NCBI GenBank assembly: GCA_024276815.1 | Contig: JAJRWM010000123.1 | Location: forward strand, 1-20,304 | DNA length: 20,304 bases | Direction: 5' to 3' | Origin: a bacterium | GTDB taxonomy: Bacteria > JACRDZ01 > JAJRWM01 | Part shown: piece by piece, positions 1 to 7,416 of the stretch | Layout: every line of letters begins with the position of its first letter | How positions within the stretch are numbered: the first letter of the stretch is position 1 | Notes under the pieces: model-generated | Database searches by the model: none | Told to the model about the DNA's origin: nothing | What the model saw: only the letters and a program-made list of their open reading frames with translations | Program-made: the position numbers and the translations under genes

Positions 1-45
1 CAGGGCGGGGTCAGCACTTTTCAGGGCGGTTGCGGATGCAAGTGA
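1..45 (+). CDS. 3' end of probable DUF4266 small lipoprotein (partial)
   Basis: Frame 1 is open from the window edge to a TGA at 43-45 and encodes the tail QGGVSTFQGGCGCK. A glycine-rich tail ending in GCGC plus one residue is how I remember DUF4266 proteins ending; these are short secreted or lipoprotein-like proteins usually encoded immediately upstream of a DUF3570 gene. The next gene here is DUF3570 and its ATG at 36 overlaps this stop by 10 bases, which supports translational coupling and the assignment. Only 14 codons are visible, so the call depends on the tail motif and the neighbour. The rest of the gene, including any lipobox, lies outside the window. Confidence 0.55.
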   Translation, partial: QGGVSTFQGGCGCK

Positions 46-1136
46 AAGCAAGGCTTTTCTGGCTATTCCTGATATTTTTTTTCTGCCTGGTCAACCTTCA
101 AGCCGTTGAGCTGACCGACGAGTTAAGCGTTTCCTACAACTCTTACTCGGACAACAACAGCAACCGGACCGCGACAACCAAGATATCGCTTGCCAGGAAA
201 CTGTTGCAGCGGTTTGGGATCAGCGTTGACCTGGGAGTGGACACCATTACCTCGGCGACACCGCGAAACGCGGAGACCACCGCGGCGGTGAAGGATTCCA
301 GCAGTCGGAGAAATTACGCCAGGATTGCCGGTATTTACGATGACCGGATCAATAATGTCGTCCTGGGAGGATACAACTCCTCTGAAAACGATTACCTGGG
401 GACCTCGTATTTCGTCAATTATACCCGGCTCATTAACCTTGAAAACACAGCTCTTGGGGTCGGCCTCAGTCAGTCATCCGACACCTGGAGGCTGGACGGC
501 CTGCCCGGAAATGACCGCCGGGAACGGGACCTGAACTTTTCTTTGACCCAGTTCCTGTCGCCCGGCGCCAAGGTCCAGTTAGGCTACACCAGCATCGAAT
601 CCCGAGGATTGCTGGCCTCGCCTTATCGCAGCTTGGGGGAAGGAAACAACACGATAAAAGAGAAATTGCCTTCTTCCCGAAATGGCAACGCCTACGCGGT
701 CTTTTTCGCGGCCTTGCTGAATCGCCCCACCAGCGCGCATCTGAAGTACCGTTATTACGCCGACAACTGGGACATCCGCTCGCATACGGCCAACCTGGAA
801 ATTTATCGCGAGCTATTTAAGCACGCGGTTCTCGGCGGCCGCTACCGGTATTACACCCAAACCAAAGCGTCCTTCACCAGGGACCCGGATCAATATGAAC
901 CCGGCGACAGTATCGTCGCGATTGACCAAAAATACAGCGACCTGGCCTCCCGCGCCCTGGGAGCGGTCTTTATGTATGAGCCGCAATGGCATAACAAGAC
1001 CAGCCTTAGCGACATAAAGCTCAAGGCCAGCTATGACTTATACCGTACCTCCGGCAATAAATTTATCGAAAAAATATATGGCCATAAAAACATTCGGGCC
1101 GATATTTATTCCCTGAGTCTTGAATATTTGTACTGA
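36..1136 (+). CDS. DUF3570 family outer-membrane beta-barrel protein
   Basis: About 366 residues from the ATG at 36; a TTG at 30 is also in frame, but the ATG gives a cleaner signal peptide. The N-terminus has basic residues, a hydrophobic stretch (FWLFLIFFFCLV) and a likely signal peptidase I site after LQA. The mature part is rich in alternating polar/hydrophobic beta-strand-like segments and ends with LEYLY, an aromatic C-terminus typical of barrels inserted by the BAM machinery. The segments LKYRYYADNWDIRSHT and GGRYRYYTQ match conserved DUF3570 blocks as I know the family. DUF3570 genes are usually clustered with a thioredoxin-like gene, DUF4266 and an ApbE-type FMN transferase, suggesting a role in extracytoplasmic redox or flavinylation, but no function is established. 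The DUF4266-like tail upstream fits; any ApbE or thioredoxin gene would lie outside the window, since nothing similar follows. Confidence 0.85.
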   Translation: MQVKARLFWLFLIFFFCLVNLQAVELTDELSVSYNSYSDNNSNRTATTKISLARKLLQRFGISVDLGVDTITSATPRNAETTAAVKDSSSRRNYARIAGIYDDRINNVVLGGYNSSENDYLGTSYFVNYTRLINLENTALGVGLSQSSDTWRLDGLPGNDRRERDLNFSLTQFLSPGAKVQLGYTSIESRGLLASPYRSLGEGNNTIKEKLPSSRNGNAYAVFFAALLNRPTSAHLKYRYYADNWDIRSHTANLEIYRELFKHAVLGGRYRYYTQTKASFTRDPDQYEPGDSIVAIDQKYSDLASRALGAVFMYEPQWHNKTSLSDIKLKASYDLYRTSGNKFIEKIYGHKNIRADIYSLSLEYLY

Positions 1137-1206
1137 CCGCCCGGGAGCCTAATCATGCGCCTGCTTTTAGCTGAAAATAAATACTCCTGTCCTGATTTTA
1201 AGCGCC

Positions 1207-1242
1207 GCCAAGCGCTCCGTTGGCTTCCCGCGGATGCGGAAG
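1207..1242. other. Two consecutive short hairpins after the DUF3570 gene
   Basis: GCCAA (1207-1211) pairs with TTGGC (1220-1224), and CTTCCCGC (1224-1231) pairs with GCGGAAG (1236-1242) around a GGAT loop with one bulged C. They lie about 70 bases after the DUF3570 stop. No T-run follows, so they are not a classical intrinsic terminator. The rest of 1137-1334 shows no credible coding frame, no recognised RNA family and no insertion sequence. Confidence 0.35.
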
Positions 1243-1334
1243 GGCTACGATTGAAGCGGGTGTTGTAACAGGCGGGGGAGGCAAGTAAGGCCCACCTGAA
1301 TGGTCGTAAAACGCTCCAATTGAATCGTGGCCGC

Positions 1335-1376
1335 GAGGTTTAAGGCCGGCCCGTTGCGGCCGGCCCCTTAAACCTT
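1335..1376. terminator. Strong GC-rich hairpin between convergent genes
   Basis: AGGTTTAAGG-CCGGCC (1336-1351) pairs with GGCCGG-CCCCTTAAACCT (1358-1375) with a two-base bulge and a short loop around GTTG. It lies between the convergent DUF3570 gene (ends 1136) and the minus-strand secreted-protein gene (ends 1406), where a bidirectional terminator is expected. There is no strong T-run on either side, so termination would be weak or factor-assisted. The stem could instead be a repeat or an mRNA 3'-end stabiliser. Confidence 0.5.
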
Positions 1377-1405
1377 CACCTCATAAAAGAAAAGATCCTT
1401 CAGGT

Positions 1406-1930
1406 TTATTTCTTTCTCTTTCTTCTTTTCCTTCTTTTTTTGCCACGAGAGCCTTTTTTGAGATTTTCAGTAGCTTCAATTTCTTTCATGGTCTTGCCTT
1501 GATAAGCTTCCACACCATTAATTACCGCCGGCACAATTCCCACAATCGGCACCAGCCGGACCCATTCAACCACCCGGATCTTCCTCGAATCCAGTTCCAT
1601 GCCAACCCGTGGACCAATAAAACACCCGGTCAGGAATCCCTTGACGCCGTTCTTGTTCCCGGCCTCGGCCGCTAAAATTACGCGGGGAATAACACCTACA
1701 ATACCCACGACTGGCACCAGGGAAATATATTGCAGATATTCCATCGTGCTGACTGATTGTCCGTCGTTCATCTCAATCCCAATCCGGGGCCCCAGGATAC
1801 AACTGTTAAAAAAACCTTCGATTCCCGCTTTGCTGCCCGCTTTCTTAGTAGCGGCAAAAACGGATGATGTCGCGAGTGAAAGCGTCAACAAGGTGACTAA
1901 AACACCAACCACCACTTTCTTTCTGACCAT
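1406..1930 (-). CDS. Secreted protein of unknown function with internal duplication and Lys/Arg-rich tail
   Basis: 174 residues. The start is supported by AAAGGAGG just upstream on the minus strand. A signal peptide is clear: MVRKK, a hydrophobic core, and a likely cleavage after VFA at residue 26. The mature part contains two copies of a roughly 50-residue unit (about 35-90 and 95-145). Each has the pattern G-[IV]-x-G-F-x-x-x-C-x-[LI]-G-P-R-[IV]-G-x-E-[ML], then a hydrophobic segment containing LVPVVGIV or LVPIVGIV. One Cys per repeat (residues 44 and 103) is conserved. The last 15 residues are almost all Lys and Arg (GKKRRKRRKRKK). The hydrophobic segments could be membrane-associated. I do not recognise a characterised family and assign no function. 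It lies 139 bases downstream of the lolA-like gene on the same strand without a clear promoter of its own, so the two may be cotranscribed. Confidence 0.85.
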   Translation of the reverse strand: MVRKKVVVGVLVTLLTLSLATSSVFAATKKAGSKAGIEGFFNSCILGPRIGIEMNDGQSVSTMEYLQYISLVPVVGIVGVIPRVILAAEAGNKNGVKGFLTGCFIGPRVGMELDSRKIRVVEWVRLVPIVGIVPAVINGVEAYQGKTMKEIEATENLKKGSRGKKRRKRRKRKK

Positions 1931-2069
1931 TTGTGTTCCTCCTTTGTAATTTTTAATTCCCCGTGGGGATGATAGCCCTGTTGTTCTGCCAAAAAACCGG
2001 CAACGGAGATAAGACTTTTTTTATACCAACCAGTTCCGATACCTCGCAGGCATCTCCCCGAAGCCGGAT

Positions 2070-2855
2070 TCACTTCTTCCGCAGATCAGCGCGGGTAATG
2101 ACTTTAGCGCCCGGAGGCGGCGTAAACTGGAACTGGTTATCAGCCAGGGATTTATTGAATTCCAGGCGAAAAAACTCCGCTGTCTGGGACATAGTCTGGT
2201 TGGGCCCGACAATACTTTTAACCATTATTTTTTGAGGGTAGTAAATGTCGCCCTCGTATTTTCGATAACCTTCCAGCTTTATCTGGTTAGTAAGAGCGTT
2301 GTTGGGCGCGAAAGTTTCGTAAGCCAGGATCGCGCCCTTGTCGGCCTCAACCTTAACCAGGATTCTGGCCACATAAGGATTGGCGCTTTTGGGCTTAATC
2401 TCCAACACGCCGATATTTTCATCCCGGTTTAGCAAATCGATGGTGTAGGCTGACGATTCGGCCATGTCATCCAGCAGATAATTAATATCGAAACGCTGCA
2501 TGGTCGCCAGTTCATCTTCGGACAAATTATCAAAGCGGATCACCTCGTTTTTCGCTTCCGAATAGCTCCAGAGAGTTTCCCCATCTGAAATCAGCTGCTG
2601 GCGGGGCGTGGTCGTAAACTCCAGGAAAACCTTGTGGGGCACTTCCTGGGCGAAGAACCCTTCGGAAGCTTCCTCGCTGGTCCCGAAAGTAATAACCCTT
2701 TTAATCTTGCCCTGAATGGTTTTTATTTTATGAAAATTATTCTGTACGGAATGTATCAGTGCTTTAACTTCGGCGGAACGCTCAGCGCAAGGCGCGTACA
2801 CAGAGGAAGACAACATGAATAAAACCATGAGTATCCTTTGTCCCGTACGCCGCAT
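2070..2855 (-). CDS. LolA-like outer-membrane lipoprotein carrier
   Basis: About 261 residues from the ATG at 2855, chosen because GGAAGG lies directly upstream; a TTG at 2879 gives an 8-residue extension with no better support. The N-terminus is a signal peptide (MRRTGQRILMVLFMLSSSVYAPCA, likely cleaved after APCA). The mature part follows the LolA pattern: an initial helix (VKALIHSVQNNFHKIKTIQGKIKR), then antiparallel strands with PHKVFLEFTTTPRQQLISDGETLWSYS, equivalent to the family's substrate-cavity strands, and C-terminal strands ending FQFTPPPGAKV, a common LolA ending. LolA proteins ferry lipoproteins through the periplasm to the outer membrane, so the gene supports a diderm envelope. 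The protein is longer than E. coli LolA, as is usual in non-proteobacterial homologues. The family is inferred from pattern and could be a broader LolA-like or sigma-E-regulator-type lipoprotein-binding protein. Confidence 0.8.
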   Translation of the reverse strand: MRRTGQRILMVLFMLSSSVYAPCAERSAEVKALIHSVQNNFHKIKTIQGKIKRVITFGTSEEASEGFFAQEVPHKVFLEFTTTPRQQLISDGETLWSYSEAKNEVIRFDNLSEDELATMQRFDINYLLDDMAESSAYTIDLLNRDENIGVLEIKPKSANPYVARILVKVEADKGAILAYETFAPNNALTNQIKLEGYRKYEGDIYYPQKIMVKSIVGPNQTMSQTAEFFRLEFNKSLADNQFQFTPPPGAKVITRADLRKK

Positions 2856-2898
2856 AAGCTTCCTTCCAACTGTTGACAATGTTTGCAGATTACTTATG

Positions 2899-2928
2899 AT
2901 TGTAAGTTAGCGCAGGCAGGTATGTCAA
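2899..2928 (-). promoter_or_regulatory. Sigma-70-type promoter for the lolA-like gene
   Basis: On the minus strand, TTGACA (2928-2923) is a perfect -35 box, followed after 18 bases by TACAAT (2904-2899), five of six matches to the -10 consensus. The predicted transcript begins about 35 bases before the ATG at 2855. The box sequences and spacing are seen directly; activity is inferred. Confidence 0.65.
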
Positions 2929-3080
2929 TAAAATATTTTGACCGGCTGTAACCCGTCAAGGAAGCGGGAGCCCCCCTGTCATTCCCGTTGGCAGCGGAAG
3001 CGCGGAGTGCTTCACACCATCAAACAATTGAAGGCCCTGGTCCTCCCTGGGGAGAAATAGACCTGGAAGGAAAAGTGAGC

Positions 3081-3086
3081 TATAAT
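3081..3086 (+). promoter_or_regulatory. Perfect -10 box (TATAAT) upstream of the lipocalin-like gene
   Basis: TATAAT lies 24 bases before the ATG at 3111, with TAGACC (3058-3063) at 17-base spacing as a weak -35 (four of six matches to TTGACA). GGGGAAAGG (3097-3105) is the likely ribosome binding site. This promoter would drive the 3111 gene and mfd. Confidence 0.5.
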
Positions 3087-3110
3087 AGCTGAACTCGGGG
3101 AAAGGTTTTT

Positions 3111-4037
3111 ATGCGAGAATCATTAGCGATTGTTAAGCGGCTCAAAGACTCCTGGCAGAAGACCTGGAACTTCAATTACCGCGGCTGGAATTTTTTTGAG
3201 GCCGTGGTTCATGATGAGGAGGGCGAAAGCTATACCGTAAGCGCCGGCGTAATGGGCAATAAATATCTGTCCATCTCAACCGCCTGGATTGTCACTAAAG
3301 ATGGCTGGCGCTTTCTGAACAAGAATTTTACCGCGCATGTTGGCCATTCCAGCGATGGCTGGCGCACGGCTGACGGTCAACTGGAAGCTTTTTTCGACTA
3401 TGAGTGCGGTTACGAAATAATGGCGCAGGCTGACGCCGGCAAGATTGACTTAAGGTTCGAACCAAACCCGGATTACTCTTTGCTTGATGAGATAAAACAC
3501 GGCAATACCGATTTCGATCTCTTTTTGTTCAACCATTGCCGGGTAAAAGGATATCTTCTGGTCGCCGGAGAGAAAAAAAGAGTGGCCGGCATCGGCTCGA
3601 TCGAGCACTTTTACGGCCGGCTGGGAGAAAGACTGTTTTGGGAATATTTTTCCCTGAAAGGCGAAGCGGCCTCCGTTTACTTTCGCACCAGCCGCAATCA
3701 GGATCAGTACTTCTTCCGCACGGCGGTGATTTATACCGCGGAGCGGGCTTACCAGATGTATGAGCCGCAAACCACCTGGGAAGAAATCGCCCCAAACCAG
3801 ATCAGGGTCAGCGCGAAACAGGACAACATGGAACTGGAAGTCAGGCTGACTTTACGTCTCGCCAACCCAGATAATGACAAACAACCGTATATTAACTTCC
3901 ACTTCCCGCCCTTCAAACAAATCTCGGCTACCATTTTCGAATACTGCGCTAATATCGAGGGCCGGTTTTTTGTTGCCGGCAGAGAACTGGAACTCAAGGG
4001 GGAAGGGATCTGCCATTTAACCGAAGCTGTTTGGTAG
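3111..4037 (+). CDS. Uncharacterised protein, possibly lipocalin-like (AttH/CrtC type)
   Basis: 308 residues, ATG with GGGGAAAGG upstream. There is no signal peptide or membrane segment, so it is probably cytoplasmic. The sequence is rich in Trp, Tyr and Phe and in alternating strand-like segments. The central block around residues 160-182 (GIGSIEHFYGRLGERLFWEY) and the closing block GEGICHLTEAVW resemble the second lipocalin-like domain of the AttH/hydroxyneurosporene-hydratase (CrtC) and tocopherol-cyclase-like group. That link is by general pattern only and no catalytic residues can be confirmed. The gene lies 19 bases before mfd and is probably its operon partner, but nothing indicates a role in repair. 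Coding status is secure; function is not. Confidence 0.85.
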   Translation: MRESLAIVKRLKDSWQKTWNFNYRGWNFFEAVVHDEEGESYTVSAGVMGNKYLSISTAWIVTKDGWRFLNKNFTAHVGHSSDGWRTADGQLEAFFDYECGYEIMAQADAGKIDLRFEPNPDYSLLDEIKHGNTDFDLFLFNHCRVKGYLLVAGEKKRVAGIGSIEHFYGRLGERLFWEYFSLKGEAASVYFRTSRNQDQYFFRTAVIYTAERAYQMYEPQTTWEEIAPNQIRVSAKQDNMELEVRLTLRLANPDNDKQPYINFHFPPFKQISATIFEYCANIEGRFFVAGRELELKGEGICHLTEAVW

Positions 4038-4056
4038 TGAATCAAAGTATTATAAA

Positions 4057-7000
4057 ATGCTGATTAAACAAGTTTACCCCGGTCTCGTTAATTCACCGGC
4101 CTTCATTCAAAGCTTGTCTCTCTTGAACAGAGAAGACCGGGCTGTGGGTTTCACCGGTATCACCGAAGGGCTGACGGCTCCTTTGCTGGCCGCGTTCTGG
4201 CAGGCCTTAAACCGGCCTCTGTTCTGCCTTACCCCGGACCAGGAAACGGCGGAAAGTATTTACGATGACCTGGTTTGTCTGATTGAGACGGCTGTCTCTT
4301 TCCTGCCGGCGCCTGAAATACTGCCCTATGAAAAAGATTTAACCCATGTTTCGGTTGCCAGGGAAAGGCTTAAAACGTTATCGGCCCTGGCGGCGGGGAA
4401 CTTCAAGGGCATTATCATCGCGCCGGTGGAGGCTGTTTTCTACCGTACCATCCCCAGTGAAAAACTAAAACAGGAGACCGTTACTTTAGCGGTCGATCAG
4501 GAATTAGACAGCGACGATCTGTTACGGCGGCTGGTCGAAGGCGGCTATGAACCGGCCGAACTGGTGGAAATGAGCGGGGAATTTTGCCGTCGGGGCGGGA
4601 TCGTCGATGTTTTCGCCTCCTCCTGTGAGCTTCCGGTCAGGATAGAATTTTTTGGCGATACGATTGAGTCCATCCGCCAGTTCGATCCTTTGAGCCAGCG
4701 CTCCAAAGAGCGCTACCAACAAATCAGCTTGTTGCCGCACAAAGAAAACTTCTCCTTTTCAGAGGAAACAGAACAATATCAACCGCTGTCCTTTTTTAAT
4801 TACCTGCCGGCCGAAACCCTGATCCTGTTCCGGGACAAAACGTCTGTAATGGCAAGATTAAAAAAACTCACCGCTGATCTTTCGGCTGTTTACCGGGAAA
4901 AACAGGAACAGGGGGTAACCGTCCTGGCCCCGGAGCGGCTGATTGTTGGCGAGGAAGAGTTCCGGGAGGAAACCGGCCTCTGGCAAAACTGCGACTGGGA
5001 TCCTTTTCAGGGCGAAATTGACTTTGCCAGCGAGCCTACTAATTTCTTTTCTCACCGTATTGATCACCTGGCTGAGTCTTTGCGAGGCTATCTTGACCGG
5101 CAATATAAAATAATTATCTGGGCCAGCGGTAACAAGGAAGCCGACCGGCTTGAGGAACTCATCACCGCTCACCTGGGCGATTCAGCCGGGGTGATCCATT
5201 TCGCCGTTGGCAAGTTTAAACAAGGTTTTCTGCTGGCCAAAGAGAAGCTTCTGGTTTTAAGCGAGCGGGAGATCTTTCATCGTTTCACGACCCCGCACCG
5301 GTTCCGCCGGGTCAGCGCCGGCGCTCCTTTAAAATCATTCACTGAACTGAAGAAAAACGATTATGTTGTGCATCAGGATCACGGAATCGGGCGTTATCTG
5401 GGAATCGAACACCTGGTAATAGATAACAAGGGTATGGATTTTATCACCATAGAATACGCCGGCGAAGATAAATTATTTCTGCCGGCTTCGCAAATCAGGG
5501 AAATTGAAAAATACCTGGGCTCGGATCACAAATCGCCCGCGCTAAACAAGCTGGGAACGGCGACTTTCGCCCAGCTCAAGACCCGTGTCAAGGCCGGTCT
5601 GTTAAGCATGGCGAAAGAGCTGCTGGAGCTTTACGCGGCCCGGGAGAGCCAGACCGGGATTTGTTATGAACCTGATAATGTCTGGCAGAGGGAATTTGAA
5701 ACAGCTTTTCCCTATGAGGAGACACCCGATCAATACCAGGCAATCCTGGACGTGAAAAAAGACATGGAAAAGGCCAAACCCATGGACCGTCTGGTCTGCG
5801 GCGATGTCGGTTACGGCAAAACGGAAGTCGCCATGAGAGCGGCCTTTAAAGCTGTTATGAATAACCGCCAGGTCGCGGTTCTCGTTCCGACGACGATCCT
5901 GGCCCAGCAGCATTTTAACACTTTCAGCAAAAGGATGGCTGAATACCCGGTAAAAGTGGGATTGCTTTGCCGCTTTCTGAACCGGGCGGAACAAGCCAAA
6001 AACATCACGAAGATCAAAAGCGGCGATCTTGATATCGTAATCGGAACGCACCGTATTTTATCCGGCGATATCCGGTTCAAAAACCTGGGCCTGTTAATTA
6101 TCGACGAAGAACAACGTTTTGGCGTTCGCCACAAAGAAAAAATCAAGCAGCTTAAAACCAATGTCGACGTTCTGACTTTAACCGCGACGCCGATTCCCCG
6201 CACCCTGCACCTGGCTTTAAGCGGCTCCCGGGATATGAGCGTAATCAATACCCCGCCGGCCGACCGGCTGCCGATAAAAACCTTTGTCCTGCCCTATGAA
6301 TCAGAAATGGTGCGGGCGGCAATCGTCCAGGAATTAAAACGGGGGGGGCAGGTGTTTTTTGTTCATAACCGGATTGAGGATATCGAAAAGATCGCCCATC
6401 AGATAAAAAAGCTGGTCCCGGAAACAGAAATTGGCATTGCCCACGGGCGGCTGCCGGAAAAAGAGCTGGAAGAAATGATGCGGGCCTTTTTGGCCAAAGA
6501 GTTTAACGTCCTGCTGGCGACCACGATTATTGAAAACGGCCTGGACATGCCCAACGTTAACACCATTATCATTACCAAGGCGGATCGTTTTGGCCTCAGT
6601 CAGTTATACCAGCTTCGGGGTCGGGTTGGCCGGGCGGGTATCCAGGCTTTCGCTTACCTGTTTTATTCATCGCATGAGGCTTTAACGTCCGACTCCAGGA
6701 AGCGTCTCGCCGCCATCAGCGAGTTTGACGCCCTGGGGGCCGGTTTCAAGATCGCCATGAAAGACCTTGAAATCCGCGGCACCGGCAACCTGCTGGGGAA
6801 AGAACAGCATGGCAAGATCGCCCAGGTCGGCTTTGATCTTTACTGTAAACTCTTGGCCCAGACAATAAACGAGTTGAAAGGGGACAACATCAATCCGCTG
6901 ACCGAACCGGAAATCAAGCTGACTCTGAACGCTTTTCTGCCTGATGATTACATAACCAGTTCCGAACTCAAGATAGATATCTACAAAAACATCGCCGCCA

Positions 7001-7344
7001 TCAGCAGCGAGGAAGAAAAAGAAAACCTGGTTAATGAGTTGGTTGACCGTTTTGGCGCTTTACCGGAGCCGGCGTTGGAGTTATTCCGGGCGGTCGACTT
7101 ACGGCTGCTTTGCTCGAAAGCCGGCGTTGAATCGCTCAATATGCGTGGCCGGGAGATCATCGTCCGGTTCGCGCCCACCGCCGTTTTAAAGGTTGAAGCT
7201 CCCTGGTTTCTAAAAAGATTCCGTCCCCAGGTCCGCTTTTTATCCGCCTCGCCGCCCCAGCTTGAGATCAACACAGTCAACTTTGATGATAAGGAAGTCA
7301 TCAATTACCTGCTGGATGCGCTGGCTCATTTTTCCAACCAATAG
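4057..7344 (+). CDS. mfd: Transcription-repair coupling factor Mfd
   Basis: 1095 residues, a little shorter than the E. coli and B. subtilis proteins but with the full domain order. Mfd is an ATP-driven DNA translocase that pushes RNA polymerase stalled at lesions off the template and recruits UvrA. The N-terminal third is the UvrB-like module (EILPYEKDLTHVSVARERL, then FCRRGGIVDVF). The RNA-polymerase-interaction (CarD-like) domain is at about 428-495 (DYVVHQDHGIGRYLGIEH). The RecG-like motor has Walker A GDVGYGKT at 582-589, the DEEQ box at 683-686, TATPIPRTL, and the QLRGRVGRAG helicase motif. The C-terminal autoinhibitory domain follows. The ATG has a poor ribosome binding site, so it may depend on translation of the upstream gene. 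It ends in TAG and converges on nagA; the 72-base gap shows no clear terminator. Confidence 0.98.
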   Translation: MLIKQVYPGLVNSPAFIQSLSLLNREDRAVGFTGITEGLTAPLLAAFWQALNRPLFCLTPDQETAESIYDDLVCLIETAVSFLPAPEILPYEKDLTHVSVARERLKTLSALAAGNFKGIIIAPVEAVFYRTIPSEKLKQETVTLAVDQELDSDDLLRRLVEGGYEPAELVEMSGEFCRRGGIVDVFASSCELPVRIEFFGDTIESIRQFDPLSQRSKERYQQISLLPHKENFSFSEETEQYQPLSFFNYLPAETLILFRDKTSVMARLKKLTADLSAVYREKQEQGVTVLAPERLIVGEEEFREETGLWQNCDWDPFQGEIDFASEPTNFFSHRIDHLAESLRGYLDRQYKIIIWASGNKEADRLEELITAHLGDSAGVIHFAVGKFKQGFLLAKEKLLVLSEREIFHRFTTPHRFRRVSAGAPLKSFTELKKNDYVVHQDHGIGRYLGIEHLVIDNKGMDFITIEYAGEDKLFLPASQIREIEKYLGSDHKSPALNKLGTATFAQLKTRVKAGLLSMAKELLELYAARESQTGICYEPDNVWQREFETAFPYEETPDQYQAILDVKKDMEKAKPMDRLVCGDVGYGKTEVAMRAAFKAVMNNRQVAVLVPTTILAQQHFNTFSKRMAEYPVKVGLLCRFLNRAEQAKNITKIKSGDLDIVIGTHRILSGDIRFKNLGLLIIDEEQRFGVRHKEKIKQLKTNVDVLTLTATPIPRTLHLALSGSRDMSVINTPPADRLPIKTFVLPYESEMVRAAIVQELKRGGQVFFVHNRIEDIEKIAHQIKKLVPETEIGIAHGRLPEKELEEMMRAFLAKEFNVLLATTIIENGLDMPNVNTIIITKADRFGLSQLYQLRGRVGRAGIQAFAYLFYSSHEALTSDSRKRLAAISEFDALGAGFKIAMKDLEIRGTGNLLGKEQHGKIAQVGFDLYCKLLAQTINELKGDNINPLTEPEIKLTLNAFLPDDYITSSELKIDIYKNIAAISSEEEKENLVNELVDRFGALPEPALELFRAVDLRLLCSKAGVESLNMRGREIIVRFAPTAVLKVEAPWFLKRFRPQVRFLSASPPQLEINTVNFDDKEVINYLLDALAHFSNQ

Positions 7345-7416
7345 GAAATATCCGGGGTACTTGCTTTGCTTTACACCTGTTCGTCGGGAAAGTTTTAATT
7401 TGCCCCAGGCGTGGTG

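Noticed and set aside
7345-7416. Terminator between convergent mfd and nagA
   Set aside because: I looked for a stem with a T-run in the 72 bases and found no convincing inverted repeat.
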